A stretch of DNA of 64,000 nt from an uncultured Alphaproteobacteria bacterium (GCA_903860975.1 CAIOSI010000027.1:49110-113109); one strand, 5' to 3'; shown: positions 1-8,927, counted from the first letter of the stretch. Numbers and translations: made by a program. Notes: generated by a model from the sequence alone, not told the origin.

Positions 1-1
1 G

Positions 2-478
2 GATGTCTCCGTGCAGGGGCAGATCCTCAACCTGTTCTCGGACCTTCGCGACCAGCTCGGATTGACGCTGATTTTCGTCAGTCACGACCTCAACGTTGTC
101 GATCACCTGTGTGACCGCGTCGCCGTCATGTACCTCGGGCGCATCATCGAGGAGGGCCGGCCTTCGATCCTGCGCGAAGGCGCCCTGCATCACTACACGC
201 ACGGTCTCGCCTCAGCGATTCCACAGCCCATTCCCGGACGGCGACGCGCCCAGCCCGCGATCAGCGGAGAATTGCCGAGCCCGACCAATCCACCGTCGGG
301 ATGCCATTTCCGCACCCGCTGTCCGGCCCGGCAGCCTCTCTGCGCTGAAGCATCGCCTCCCCTGAATCCGGCCGCGCCCGACCATCGGGTAGCCTGTCAT
401 TTCCCCCGCGTTTCCACACCCGAAGCCGTCGGCCGCAATCACGCCGCTGATGATCTGACCGTGAGCCCATCGTCATGA
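2..478 (+). CDS. ABC transporter ATP-binding protein, oligopeptide/dipeptide type (3' part)
   Basis: This is the C-terminal part of an ATPase that powers peptide-type (Dpp/Opp) uptake at the inner membrane. The reading frame is open from base 2, so the 5' end lies outside the window. It enters just after the Walker B aspartate region (DVSVQ is the D-loop), then shows the H-loop histidine in FVSHDL and the MYLGRIIEEG strand typical of DppD/OppF. The tail carries the oligopeptide-transporter C-terminal motif with cysteines (FRTRCP, ACHF). Its stop overlaps the next start by 4 nt (ATGA), so it belongs to the downstream operon. A matching binding protein is encoded at 10124-11707. The family is clear; the substrate is not. 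Confidence 0.93.
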   Translation, partial: DVSVQGQILNLFSDLRDQLGLTLIFVSHDLNVVDHLCDRVAVMYLGRIIEEGRPSILREGALHHYTHGLASAIPQPIPGRRRAQPAISGELPSPTNPPSGCHFRTRCPARQPLCAEASPPLNPAAPDHRVACHFPRVSTPEAVGRNHAADDLTVSPSS

Positions 479-1683
479 CCCGGACCTCCAGCGACGAAGA
501 CTTCTTTGCCTCCATGGGCCTGCGACCCATCATCAACGCCGCGTCGCATGCCAGCCGGCTCGGCGGCACGCGGCTGGCGCGACCCGTCGTCGATGCGATG
601 GTCGCCGCCTCCCAGACCTTCGTGCCGATCGCCGAGATGCAGGCGCGGGCGTCGGAGCTGATCACGGACTTCATGGGCGCCGAAGCCGGTTGGGTGGCCT
701 CCGGCGCGGACGCTTGCCTGACGCTCGCCGCGGCCGCCTGCATGACCGGCGACAGCCTGGCGGCGATGGACCAGCTTCCCGATACGACGGGCCTGAAGAA
801 CGAGATCGTCGTGCACCGCGCGCACCGGATGGGGTTCGACCACGCGCTGCGCCTCACCGGCGCGCGCTTCGTCGAGTTCGGATATCTCACGCCCTCGAGC
901 GGCGCGGGCGCCTATCGCTGGCAGATGGAAGCGGCCATTACCGAGAAGACCGCCGCCTGCTTCTACGTCGGCATGACCCTGGACTCGACGCTCGACTTCA
1001 AGACCTTCGTGGACATCTCGCATAGCCGCGGCGTGCCGGTGATCGTCGACGCCGCCCCGACTCAGGTCCCGCCTGAGAACTTCCGCCGCTGGATCGATCT
1101 CGGCGCCGACCTTGTCGCCTGCGCAGGCGGGAAATATGTCGGCGGGCCGGCGGCCACCGGCTTCCTGGCCGGGCGGCGCGATCTGGTGCGGGCCGCCGCG
1201 CTGCAGCAGCAGGACGCCTTCGTCCACCCGGAGGTCTACACCGAACCCTTTGGCGCCGCGGAGGGCCTGGCCGAGCCGCCCCACCAGGGGATCGGCCGTG
1301 TGCTCAAGGTGGGACGCGAGGAGCTGGCGGGGCTGATGGCCGCGCTGAAGCTTTGCGGATCGCGCGACTACCCGGCGGAGCAAGGCGACAGGATCGCGCT
1401 TTCCCAACGCCTGGCCCGCGCGATCAACCAGCGGAATTTCGAGGCCGTGACGGTCAAGGCCGACGACCCCGTCAATGCGATCACCATCGTCTTTGGAACG
1501 GTCCAGCAAGCCGCCAAGACCGTGCGTGAACTGCAGGAGGGAAGCCCGCGCGTCTTCGTCCTCAACGCCCGGATCGGTCAGCGCGAGATCATGGTGCTTC
1601 CGCATTGCGTCCTGCCCGGGGAGGTGGAGCCCCTCGAGAGCCGCTTGCTGCAATCCATCGCCGTGGCGGTGGCGGAGGCCTAG
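475..1683 (+). CDS. SelA-like PLP-dependent enzyme (aminotransferase class V fold)
   Basis: 402 aa. The sequence resembles the selenocysteine synthase / D-glucosaminate-6-phosphate ammonia-lyase family of PLP enzymes, which eliminate ammonia or exchange beta substituents. The likely PLP lysine is K220 in AGGKYVGG, with the PLP-ring aspartate in VIVDAAPT about 40 residues earlier. No selenium machinery is nearby, and the length and operon point to a catabolic lyase rather than SelA. The start overlaps the ABC ATPase stop (ATGA) and the next gene starts directly after its TAG. It may remove an amino or hydroxyl group from a sugar acid, but that is inference. A true SelA role is unlikely. Confidence 0.82.
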   Translation: MTRTSSDEDFFASMGLRPIINAASHASRLGGTRLARPVVDAMVAASQTFVPIAEMQARASELITDFMGAEAGWVASGADACLTLAAAACMTGDSLAAMDQLPDTTGLKNEIVVHRAHRMGFDHALRLTGARFVEFGYLTPSSGAGAYRWQMEAAITEKTAACFYVGMTLDSTLDFKTFVDISHSRGVPVIVDAAPTQVPPENFRRWIDLGADLVACAGGKYVGGPAATGFLAGRRDLVRAAALQQQDAFVHPEVYTEPFGAAEGLAEPPHQGIGRVLKVGREELAGLMAALKLCGSRDYPAEQGDRIALSQRLARAINQRNFEAVTVKADDPVNAITIVFGTVQQAAKTVRELQEGSPRVFVLNARIGQREIMVLPHCVLPGEVEPLESRLLQSIAVAVAEA

Positions 1684-2523
1684 ATGCTCGACGCCCATCA
1701 GCACTTCTGGGAAGTCGCCCGGGGCGACCACGAGTGGGTGTCGCCCGACTATCCCGCGCTCTTTGGCGACTTCGGGCCCAAGGAGCTCGCGCCCCTGATG
1801 ACGGAGGCCGGCGTCACCCACACCGTCCTGGTCCAGGCCGCCGAGACGGAAGACGAGACCGACTATCTGCTGGGGATCGCGGACCGAACGGAGTTCATCC
1901 GAGGCGTCGTCGGCTGGCTGGATATGCTGGCGCCGAATTTTGGCGATCGGCTCGACCACTACCGCGCGAAGTCGAAGTGGGTCGGGCTGCGGCCGATGCT
2001 TCAGTCGCATGACCCGTCCCTGATCGCCGATCCGCGCTTCGGGCAGGCGCTAGAGCTGGTCGCGCAGCACAACGTCCCCTTCGACATCCTGACCTTTCCG
2101 CGCCACCTGCCGGCGATGGTCGAGGCCCTGCGCGCCGCGCCCGGCGTGCACGGCATCGTCGACCACATCTCCAAGCCCGACATGACCGGCCCGCTCGACG
2201 CCGCATGGTGCGCGGGCATGGAAGCCCTTGCCGCGATGCCCGACATCCATTGCAAGATTTCCGGCCTGCCGACCGAGGCGGGCGCCGACTGGACCGCGGA
2301 TCGTATCCGACCGTTCGTCGAATTCGTCGCCCGGGCCTTTGGCCCCGAGCGACTGGTCTTCGGATCCGACTGGCCGGTCTGCCGGCTCGCCGCGTCTTAC
2401 GCCCAGGTCGTCGAATTGGCGAAGGACATCCTCGGCAATCTCTACGGGCCCGAGGACATGCGCGCGATCATGGAGACCAATGGCGTGGCGTTCTATCGGC
2501 TCAACGCGGCGGGCGCGCGATGA
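1684..2523 (+). CDS. Amidohydrolase of the L-fuconolactonase / sugar lactonase type (COG3618-like)
   Basis: 279 aa. Members of this TIM-barrel amidohydrolase family open sugar-acid 1,4-lactones or related lactones in the cytoplasm. The N-terminal metal motif HQHFW (H5, H7) and the C-terminal FGSDWPV with D229 are both intact, and VDHISKPD in mid-protein fits the family. The gene starts right after the preceding stop and shares ATGA with the dehydrogenase downstream, so translation is probably coupled. Beside two rhamnose-mutarotase paralogues and with an aldose-1-dehydrogenase-type gene 7 kb away, hydrolysis of an L-fucono- or L-rhamnono-lactone is the most economical guess. 2-pyrone-4,6-dicarboxylate lactonase belongs to the same superfamily and cannot be excluded. 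Confidence 0.85.
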   Translation: MLDAHQHFWEVARGDHEWVSPDYPALFGDFGPKELAPLMTEAGVTHTVLVQAAETEDETDYLLGIADRTEFIRGVVGWLDMLAPNFGDRLDHYRAKSKWVGLRPMLQSHDPSLIADPRFGQALELVAQHNVPFDILTFPRHLPAMVEALRAAPGVHGIVDHISKPDMTGPLDAAWCAGMEALAAMPDIHCKISGLPTEAGADWTADRIRPFVEFVARAFGPERLVFGSDWPVCRLAASYAQVVELAKDILGNLYGPEDMRAIMETNGVAFYRLNAAGAR

Positions 2524-3632
2524 GCCGGATCAACTACCTCACCCGCATCGAATTCGGTGAAGGCGAGATCGCGCGCTTGCCGGAATTCCTGGCGGGCCTC
2601 GGCGTGAAGCGGCCCCTGATCGCCACTGACAAAGGACTGGTCGCCAGTGGGCTGGTGGCCCGCGTCGGCGGTCTGATCGGACCGGGCGCCGTCGTCTTCG
2701 ACGAGACGCCGGCCAACCCCACCGAAGAGGCCGTCGTCGCGGCGAAGCGGCTCTACGACGACGCCGGATGCGACGGGATCGTCGGCCTGGGCGGCGGGTC
2801 GTCTATGGACCTGGCCAAGGCCGTCCGCCTTCTGACGGGCCACGACGGGCCGCTGGAACACTACGCCGCCATCGCCGGCGGCGTCGGTCGGATCCATGGC
2901 GACATCTGCCCCCTGATCGCCGTGCCCACCACCTCGGGCACCGGCTCGGAGGTCGGGCGCGCCGCGGTCATCGTCACGGCCGGTGGGCGCAAGCTCGGCA
3001 TCATCTCCGACTTCATGTTCCCGAGCCTGGCGCTGTGCGATCCCGAGCTCACCTACGGTCTGCCGCCGCCGCTCACCGCGGCCACCGGCATGGACGCCAT
3101 CGCCCATTGCCTGGAGACCTTCATGGCGCCGGCCTTCAATCCGCCGGCGGAGGCGATCGCGCTGCATGGGCTGAGCTGCGGGTTCGGCGCCATCCGGGCC
3201 GCCGTCGCCGACGGTGCGGACCGCACCGCCCGCCGCGAGATGATGGTGGCCGCGCTCGAGGGGGCGCTGGCATTCCAGAAGGGACTGGGCACCGTCCACG
3301 CGCTCTCCCATCCGCTGGGCGCCATCCGTGAGCCCATCCTGCACCACGGCACGCTGAACGCCGTCCTGATGCCGGCGGTGCTGCGCTTCAACCGCGACGC
3401 CATCGGGCCGAAGTGGGACGAACTCGCCCGGCGTCTGGGCGGCGCGCCCGACCAGGTGATCGCATCGCTGAACGCCGAGATCGGCATGCCTTCAGGCCTC
3501 CGCGCGATGGGGGTGACCGAGGCGATGATGGAGGCGGTGTCGCATGCGGCGCTTGAGGACCATTGCCACCTGACCAACCCGCGCCTCGCGAGTCGGAGCG
3601 ACTACCTGGGGATACTGATGGACGCCGCATAG
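2520..3632 (+). CDS. Iron-containing alcohol dehydrogenase
   Basis: 370 aa, normal for group III Fe-dependent alcohol dehydrogenases, which interconvert alcohols and aldehydes or ketones with NAD(P). I see the nucleotide-binding GGGSSMDLAK segment, the family motif PTTSGTGSEV near residue 136, and the metal histidines in IAHCLET (H196) and VHALSHPLGA (H260, H264). The ATG at 2520 overlaps the stop of the lactonase gene. Lactaldehyde reductase (FucO) is in this family and would fit a deoxysugar pathway, since fucose and rhamnose both yield lactaldehyde or lactate; maleylacetate reductase is another relative. The exact substrate is unknown. Confidence 0.88.
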   Translation: MSRINYLTRIEFGEGEIARLPEFLAGLGVKRPLIATDKGLVASGLVARVGGLIGPGAVVFDETPANPTEEAVVAAKRLYDDAGCDGIVGLGGGSSMDLAKAVRLLTGHDGPLEHYAAIAGGVGRIHGDICPLIAVPTTSGTGSEVGRAAVIVTAGGRKLGIISDFMFPSLALCDPELTYGLPPPLTAATGMDAIAHCLETFMAPAFNPPAEAIALHGLSCGFGAIRAAVADGADRTARREMMVAALEGALAFQKGLGTVHALSHPLGAIREPILHHGTLNAVLMPAVLRFNRDAIGPKWDELARRLGGAPDQVIASLNAEIGMPSGLRAMGVTEAMMEAVSHAALEDHCHLTNPRLASRSDYLGILMDAA

Positions 3633-3657
3633 CCGATCGCGGCCAAGGGGAAGCACG

Positions 3658-3987
3658 ATGCAGAGAATGGGCATGGTCCTGGGCGTGAAGCCCGAGGGGA
3701 TCGCGGAATACAAGCGCCTGCACGCCGAGGTCTGGCCGGACTTCCTGGCGCTGCTCTCCGATCACGGCATCACCAACTACAGCATCTTCCTGCGGGAGCC
3801 CGAGAACCTGCTGTTCGGGTATTGGGAGTACGTCGGCAGCGGTTTCGACGCCGACATGGGGATCATGGCCGCCAGCCCGCTGACCGAGCAGTGGAACCTG
3901 CTCTGCATGCCCCTGCAGCAGCCGCTGGCGAGCATCAAACCAGGGGAATGGTGGGCCCCGATGGAGGGCGTTTTCCACCTCGACTGA
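3658..3987 (+). CDS. L-rhamnose mutarotase family protein (first copy)
   Basis: 109 aa, the usual size of the RhaM/RhaU dimeric alpha-beta barrel that interconverts alpha and beta anomers of L-rhamnose (related FucU proteins are a separate fold). Y18 and H22 sit at the same numbers as the catalytic Tyr/His reported for E. coli RhaM, and the C-terminal GEWWAPM supplies the expected tryptophans. It lies 25 bp after the alcohol dehydrogenase with a purine-rich ribosome site (aaggggaag). A second paralogue follows 42 bp later. The family assignment is strong; the sugar could be rhamnose or a related 6-deoxyhexose. Confidence 0.9.
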   Translation: MQRMGMVLGVKPEGIAEYKRLHAEVWPDFLALLSDHGITNYSIFLREPENLLFGYWEYVGSGFDADMGIMAASPLTEQWNLLCMPLQQPLASIKPGEWWAPMEGVFHLD

Positions 3988-4029
3988 GCCGTCACATGCC
4001 CAACGACATCGAAAGGGAAGGGAACACCA

Positions 4030-4344
4030 ATGGCGCACTACGCATGGATCCTCGAGGTCCGTCCGGGCTACGAGGAGGAATACAAGAAGCGGCACGACGA
4101 GATCTGGCCGGAGCTGTCGCAGGACATCCGCGCCGCCGGCATGCTGAACTACTCGATCTTCCGCTACGGGCTGACGCTGTTCGGCTATTTCGAGGCCGAG
4201 GACCTGGACGCCACCCTCGCCACACTTTCAAAGAGCGACGCCAACCGGCGCTGGGGCGAATACATGGCGCCGATCATGAAGTCCGAAATCGACACCTCCC
4301 GGAATTTCCCCTTCCTGCTGCCGCTGCAATGGCATCAGGACTGA
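4030..4344 (+). CDS. L-rhamnose mutarotase family protein (second copy)
   Basis: 104 aa, a divergent tandem paralogue of the preceding gene. It keeps Y18 and H22 in EEYKKRHDEIWP and the NYSIFR strand, but has RRWGEYMAPIM where the first copy has the double tryptophan. A GGGAAGGGAA ribosome site precedes the start. Two neighbouring mutarotases of different sequence suggest two anomeric substrates, a heteromer, or a side role in a lactone step; none of these is demonstrated. It is the last gene of the + strand operon and is followed by a hairpin. Confidence 0.88.
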   Translation: MAHYAWILEVRPGYEEEYKKRHDEIWPELSQDIRAAGMLNYSIFRYGLTLFGYFEAEDLDATLATLSKSDANRRWGEYMAPIMKSEIDTSRNFPFLLPLQWHQD

Positions 4345-4369
4345 TCGGGGATTTCCGTCTCGATAAGAA

Positions 4370-4402
4370 GCCCGGCCGCCCGATCAGGTCGGACGGCCGG
4401 GC
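4370..4402. terminator. Hairpin between convergent genes, probable bidirectional terminator
   Basis: GCCCGGCCG at 4370-4378 pairs perfectly with CGGCCGGGC at 4394-4402, and a short CGA/TCG pair closes the loop further. It lies between the mutarotase operon (+) and the SGNH hydrolase (-). There is no clear U tract, so efficiency is uncertain. Confidence 0.5.
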
Positions 4403-4441
4403 AGGTCTCGGCCAGGGGAGGAAGGCCGAGGGAGGCTTGGC

Positions 4442-5629
4442 CTAGCGGAACAGCTTCAGGTCGACCGCCTCGCCCATGACGCGGTAGCCGGCGTCGCTGG
4501 GGTGCAGCCAGTCCCCGGACTGCCATTCGGCCTTCATGGTCAGCGGGTCCGCCGGGTCACGGATCGCGGCGTCCAAGTCGATGAAGCCGTCCGCCTCCTT
4601 GTTCGAGCGGATCCAGGCGTTGATCGCGTCGCGGGTCTTGTAGGGCTCGACCGGATGGCTCCCCGGCCCGCCGAAGGGCAAGATCGTCGCCAGGATGACC
4701 TTGACGCCGTGGGCCTGCGCCCGGGCGATCATCTGCCGGTAGCCCGCGATCATCTGGGCCGCTGTAGGCCCACCTCGTCCGGCGATGTCGTTGACCCCCT
4801 CCAGCACGATGAGATGGGTCGCGCCCGGGATCGCGAGCACATCGCGGTCGAAGCGGCTGAGCGCACCTTCGCCCTGATAGGCGAGGTAGCCGTTGGAGAG
4901 TACGCGGTTGCCGCTGATGCCGGCGTTGACCACGGCGGCCTTGCCCTTCAGCCGCTCCGCCAGCACATCGGGCCAGCGCCGGTTGGCGTCCACGGTCGAG
5001 CCGTGGCCGTCGGTGATGGAATCGCCGAATGCGACGATCACCGGCTGGGTGGCCGCGCCCTCCACCTCCACCGCGGTAAGGTAAGGCCGGAAGGTCGTGG
5101 TCGAGACCGGCGCAAAGGCGCCGCTCGTGTGGTCGCCCGGCGGCGAGAGCTGCACGGTCCCGAGGCCCAGCGGATGGCAGGTGCAGAGGCCGGCGTCGCC
5201 GGGCAGGTAGATGGCGACCCTCAGGCTCGCCATCGGCGCGGTCGCCAGGTCCACCGGATCGGAGACCAGCGGCGCATGTGGCAGGATCGTCGCCTTGCCC
5301 TCGCCGGCGAAGGTCACCACGCGGTCCGGGCCGGCCCTGCCGTCAGGGCCGATGACCGCGATCCGCACCGCGCCGATGTCCAGCGCCTTGGCGCCGTACT
5401 CATTGGAGAGGCGCAGACGCAGCCGGTGGCCGGCGGCGGTCAACCGCACGGTCTGGACAAGGGTCTGGTCCTTAAAGCTGGGCGTCGGGTTGAGGTTCGC
5501 CGGCGCGCCCGGCGGCGGCACGAAGGACGGCGTCGGCGGCGCGGCCCAGGTCGCGATCCAGGGCGCGGGGGCCGCGGCCGCCGGGGCGGCGAGCAAGAGC
5601 GCGGCCAGCGCCGCGGCGAATATCCACAT
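4442..5629 (-). CDS. Secreted SGNH/GDSL hydrolase
   Basis: 395 aa with a cleavable signal peptide (MWIFAAALAALLLAAPAAAA). The C-terminal half is the SGNH esterase domain: block I FGDSITDG with S204, the block III region EGVNDIAG, and the DWLHP dyad with D373 and H376. The N-terminal ~190 residues form a beta-rich domain as in many polysaccharide-deacetylating esterases. I start at the ATG that begins the signal peptide, because the open frame upstream of it is only overlap with the next gene. It is 4 bp downstream of the serine hydrolase stop, so the two are co-transcribed. Likely an acetyl or acyl esterase on a carbohydrate; the substrate is unknown. Confidence 0.85.
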   Translation of the reverse strand: MWIFAAALAALLLAAPAAAAPAPWIATWAAPPTPSFVPPPGAPANLNPTPSFKDQTLVQTVRLTAAGHRLRLRLSNEYGAKALDIGAVRIAVIGPDGRAGPDRVVTFAGEGKATILPHAPLVSDPVDLATAPMASLRVAIYLPGDAGLCTCHPLGLGTVQLSPPGDHTSGAFAPVSTTTFRPYLTAVEVEGAATQPVIVAFGDSITDGHGSTVDANRRWPDVLAERLKGKAAVVNAGISGNRVLSNGYLAYQGEGALSRFDRDVLAIPGATHLIVLEGVNDIAGRGGPTAAQMIAGYRQMIARAQAHGVKVILATILPFGGPGSHPVEPYKTRDAINAWIRSNKEADGFIDLDAAIRDPADPLTMKAEWQSGDWLHPSDAGYRVMGEAVDLKLFR

Positions 5630-5633
5630 GGCC

Positions 5634-7307
5634 CTAGGCGAACGCCACCCGCCAGCCGGGCGAACCGTTGTTGAGGATCCGCTGCGGGCGGCCGAAGAAG
5701 GGGGTGTCGAAACGGACCCGCTCCGGCGACCAGTCCGGGCCGGCGCGATAGTCGCCGTTGCCGATTGGGACCAGCTTCTCGCGGTTGCCGCGCCATAGCG
5801 CCCCGTCGCGCGCATAGATCCGCGTCCCGTCGTAGCGGCCGGCCAGCAGCGCGAGTTCGGGCGAGGCCTTCGGCTTGTAGCTCGCGGCGGGATTGGCGGC
5901 GTATTCGACATCGCCGGCCCAGGCGCGCACGGCCTTGCCGCCCTCGACCTCGAAGAGGAGGCCGGTGATCTGGAACTCGGCGGCCTCGCAGGCGAACATG
6001 CCGCCGGCGGCGTCCTGCATCCGGCTGTCCGCGCCGCGATGGCGCAGGGTGAGTGTGTCGGCGCCCGGGATGACCTCGATCTTGTCGCCATTGGCCGCAG
6101 TGTAGACACCCGCGTAGAGCTTCGGGTTCTCGACCACCGGACGCGGCGGCCGGGGCGCGGGCGGCGGTGCGCCGGCGTTCAGCGACCGCAGCAGATTGCA
6201 GGCGTGGAGGGAGACGTCCTTCGGGCGGTAGTTGGAGGCCGCATAGCCGATGTTGGTCGAGACGAAGGCCGCGACGCCGGCTTCGGGATCGACGTGCAGC
6301 GAGGACACCACCGAGACCATGCCGCCGGTGTGGTGGAAGTAGCTCCGCCCATCGATCGGGTAGTGGCCGATGCCGTTGCCGTAGGTCACGCCCTTGCCGT
6401 CGGCCGGCGCGTCCGCGGGATTGGACAGGAACTTCACCGCGCTCGCGTCGCTGATGACGTCCGAGCCCTTGCCCTGGGCGAGCGCGAGCAGGAAGCGCAG
6501 GAACTTCGCCATGTCGGCGGCGGTCGCCGCGTTGGAGCCGGCGGCGTTGTCGACGTCGCCCCAGGCCGCCGGCGCGACCGGACTTGGCCGCAGGGTCATG
6601 CGGTCGGTGACATAGGGCAGGTAGCCCACTGGATAGCGGTGACGGTCGGTGTTGCGGATCGCGCCGACGGAATCCTTCATGCCGAGCTTGTCGAACACGC
6701 GCGCCTTGACCGCGTCTTCGAAGGGCCGGCCGTCATGTTCGGCGATGATCAGGCCCAGCAGGGCGTAGCCGATGTTGCAGTAGTTCCAGTGGGTTCCCGG
6801 CGTGTAGCTGGACCACAGGCCGCCCAGCTCCGAGACATAGGGCGCGATGTTCGGCATGCCGGAGGTGTGGTTGAGCAGGTGCTGCAGGCGGATGCCTTCG
6901 CCGTTCGTCACCTTGATGCCGGGCAGGGCCTTGAGGAACGGCGTGTCGGGCGAGAGCTTGCCCTCGTCGAACATCGACCACAGCGTCAGCGCCACCATCA
7001 TCTTGGTGATCGAGCCGACCTGCCACAGGTGGTCGGGCCCGACCGGGATCTTCTTGTCGATGTCGGCCCAGCCGGTCCGGACATAGCCCGTGAAGCCCTG
7101 CCGATCGACCACGGCGATGGTCATCCCCGGCAGACCCCAGTTGGCACGGTGCTGCTCCGCGTAGGCCTCAAGGGCCTTGAGCATCGCGTCGTGGCCGGCC
7201 CCGCCGCCCGACCTGTTCGTCGCGGCGAGGGCGGGGCCCGCGTCCGTCGCCAAGGCGGCGGCCAGGGTGGCCGTCACGCCGATCATGTTTCTACGACTGA
7301 TGGACAA
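5634..7307 (-). CDS. Beta-lactamase-fold serine hydrolase, Tat-type export signal
   Basis: 557 aa. The N-terminus has a twin-arginine style signal (SRRNMIG, then an alanine-rich core). The class C beta-lactamase / DD-peptidase fold carries all three motifs: S99-x-x-K102 in GSITK, Y176-C-N178, and H326-T-G-G. Residues from about 390 on form an extra beta-rich C-terminal region as in many esterase-type members. It is the first gene of a two-gene - strand unit with the SGNH hydrolase. A perfect LacI-type palindrome sits 74 bp upstream of its start, so it is probably induced with the catabolic genes. An esterase role is more likely than antibiotic hydrolysis. Confidence 0.86.
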   Translation of the reverse strand: MSISRRNMIGVTATLAAALATDAGPALAATNRSGGGAGHDAMLKALEAYAEQHRANWGLPGMTIAVVDRQGFTGYVRTGWADIDKKIPVGPDHLWQVGSITKMMVALTLWSMFDEGKLSPDTPFLKALPGIKVTNGEGIRLQHLLNHTSGMPNIAPYVSELGGLWSSYTPGTHWNYCNIGYALLGLIIAEHDGRPFEDAVKARVFDKLGMKDSVGAIRNTDRHRYPVGYLPYVTDRMTLRPSPVAPAAWGDVDNAAGSNAATAADMAKFLRFLLALAQGKGSDVISDASAVKFLSNPADAPADGKGVTYGNGIGHYPIDGRSYFHHTGGMVSVVSSLHVDPEAGVAAFVSTNIGYAASNYRPKDVSLHACNLLRSLNAGAPPPAPRPPRPVVENPKLYAGVYTAANGDKIEVIPGADTLTLRHRGADSRMQDAAGGMFACEAAEFQITGLLFEVEGGKAVRAWAGDVEYAANPAASYKPKASPELALLAGRYDGTRIYARDGALWRGNREKLVPIGNGDYRAGPDWSPERVRFDTPFFGRPQRILNNGSPGWRVAFA

Positions 7308-7380
7308 CTCGCCGCCCCCCTTCGAAAGGTTCGCAATGAGGCCCCGACCAGGTCGGCGGAGTGCCCCGCGCTGCTGCCTC

Positions 7381-7394
7381 TGGAAACGTTTCCA
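7381..7394. promoter_or_regulatory. LacI-family operator (perfect palindrome), copy 1
   Basis: TGGAAACGTTTCCA is a perfect 14-bp palindrome with the central CG of LacI/GalR operators. It lies 74 bp upstream of the serine hydrolase start (7307, - strand). The identical 14-mer recurs at 9029-9042, and a LacI-family gene is at 12697-13713. Confidence 0.8.
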
Positions 7395-7487
7395 CTTTCG
7401 GAAGGCGGACGTCCGATGTCAAGAGCGAGCTGCCGGGCTTGCCAAGGGTCGCCGTCAGGGCTGCGGGCCGAAGCTGTAGCTGGCGGC

Positions 7488-8927
7488 CTATCCCGGGATC
7501 GCGGCCGACTGCGCCTGGGCGACGTACTGTTCGACCCGGTAGGGCAGGATCACGCCGTCCTTCAGCGCGCGCGCGGCGGCCGCCTTCACGCGGTTCACAT
7601 AGTCCTGATGGCTCGGATAGAGGCGTCTCAACTGGTCGGCGGTGAACGGGAAGGTCTGTCCCAGCCACGGCGAGTCCTTCGAGCTTCCGAGGGTCTGTGC
7701 GATGGGGACGTCCATCTCGGGCAGACGCACGCCGCCCACCGCATTGCCGTACTGGTCCCGTTTGATCGCCGCTGAGGCATCTGCGTTTTCGAACTCGATC
7801 CTGGGCTGGATCGGCGGCGGCGCGCCGCCGTTGATCCAGCGGTGAACATGGCGGATCGCAGCGTCGCAGGTTGGGACCCACAGGACGTCGCTGGTGTGAA
7901 GCGGCGGCCCGTCGTCGGCGATGCTGACGCCGTCGCGATCTGTGATGCGCTTGATCCGCGCTTCCTGTTCCGTGCCGCCGTGGGAGGCCCCGGCGATTTC
8001 CCAGTAGCGGAACCTGTCGGTGTCGGGTTGCCGCACGGCCCGGTAGGCGGTGACCTCGGTCTCAGAATTCAGCCCGAAGACCTTGGCGGACAGGTCGTCC
8101 CGGATCTTCGTCTGCGGCGCGGACAAGGCGGCCGAAGTCTTGGCCGAGGCGTCCACCCAGGGCGCCGAGCGGCCGGCGAACACCAGGGGCATCAGCGCAT
8201 CGAAGACGTTCTCGGTCTTCTGGACGCCGTTGATGTAGCTGACCAGGCGATAGCCGGACTGGGACGCGCCGATCGCGATCAGCTTGCGGACCTTGAGGCC
8301 ACCCATCGGATCCACCTTGCCGGTCCGGTGCGGCCCGACCGCGCGCGCGCCTTGGGTGAAGATGTCGTAGGAGAGAGAGTCCCCGGCAATCGAAAGCCTT
8401 CCGTAGCGCGCGGGATCCCATTGCACCAAGCCCCTGCCGGGCGGCAGCGGCGGGTGTAGCGCAGGGTCGTAACCGTGGACGCCGACGCGTTGGGCGGACA
8501 CCGACACCCAGGCCAACCCGGCCTCGTACAGGCCCCTGGAATCCGCGCAGGCGATGTCATACCCAGCGCTGACGTTGATCCATTCGACGAGGACCGTCCC
8601 GTTGAATTTCGCGGGGTCGACAGGGCGGCGGACCAGCAGCCGCGTGCGATAGGGTTTCGCGCCGGCCTCCGCGACCTTGAAGCGGCCATCCGCCGGAATC
8701 TCCCCGACCAGGGCAAAGGCGCTGGCCACACCCTCCATGAAGTATTCTTCCTCGACGTAGCCGACGGCCGAGATGTCGCCGAGGTAGGCGGAAAACGGCC
8801 GGCCGTGCGCGCCGCCGGTGATCGGGCCGGTGACCCCGGGGCCGGACCCCGCCGGAACGGCGCCGCCGCTGGTCGCGCTCATCGCCACCGCGGCCGTACC
8901 TGCGATGATCTCGCGCCTGGAATTCAT
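7488..8927 (-). CDS. Alpha/beta hydrolase domain protein, exported
   Basis: 479 aa. It resembles the large alpha/beta hydrolase family found in alphaproteobacteria (Abhydrolase_10 type). The N-terminus MNSRREIIAGTAAVAM is a Tat-like signal. The nucleophile serine is S222 in GASQSG, and HVHRWINGG near the C-terminus is a candidate region for the catalytic histidine. I start at the ATG at 8927 because GGGAG lies just upstream of it, and the longer open frame has no such support. The divergent intergenic region shared with the aldo/keto reductase carries a perfect LacI operator. The substrate is unknown. Confidence 0.78.
   Translation of the reverse strand: MNSRREIIAGTAAVAMSATSGGAVPAGSGPGVTGPITGGAHGRPFSAYLGDISAVGYVEEEYFMEGVASAFALVGEIPADGRFKVAEAGAKPYRTRLLVRRPVDPAKFNGTVLVEWINVSAGYDIACADSRGLYEAGLAWVSVSAQRVGVHGYDPALHPPLPPGRGLVQWDPARYGRLSIAGDSLSYDIFTQGARAVGPHRTGKVDPMGGLKVRKLIAIGASQSGYRLVSYINGVQKTENVFDALMPLVFAGRSAPWVDASAKTSAALSAPQTKIRDDLSAKVFGLNSETEVTAYRAVRQPDTDRFRYWEIAGASHGGTEQEARIKRITDRDGVSIADDGPPLHTSDVLWVPTCDAAIRHVHRWINGGAPPPIQPRIEFENADASAAIKRDQYGNAVGGVRLPEMDVPIAQTLGSSKDSPWLGQTFPFTADQLRRLYPSHQDYVNRVKAAAARALKDGVILPYRVEQYVAQAQSAAIPG

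Noticed and set aside
409..416. Half of a LacI operator (CGTTTCCA) near the end of the ABC ATPase gene
   Set aside because: Only one half-site, inside coding sequence and not in a promoter position.
475..1683. SelA (selenocysteine synthase) as the identity of the PLP enzyme
   Set aside because: No selB or selC nearby, and the operon is catabolic; only the family resemblance is retained.
439..2010. Long - strand frame opposite the SelA-like gene
   Set aside because: It is an antisense shadow produced by GC-rich codon structure; the + strand frames carry intact motifs.
5634..7307. Antibiotic-resistance beta-lactamase
   Set aside because: The fold motifs match, but the long C-terminal extension, Tat-like signal and catabolic context fit the esterase/peptidase branch better.
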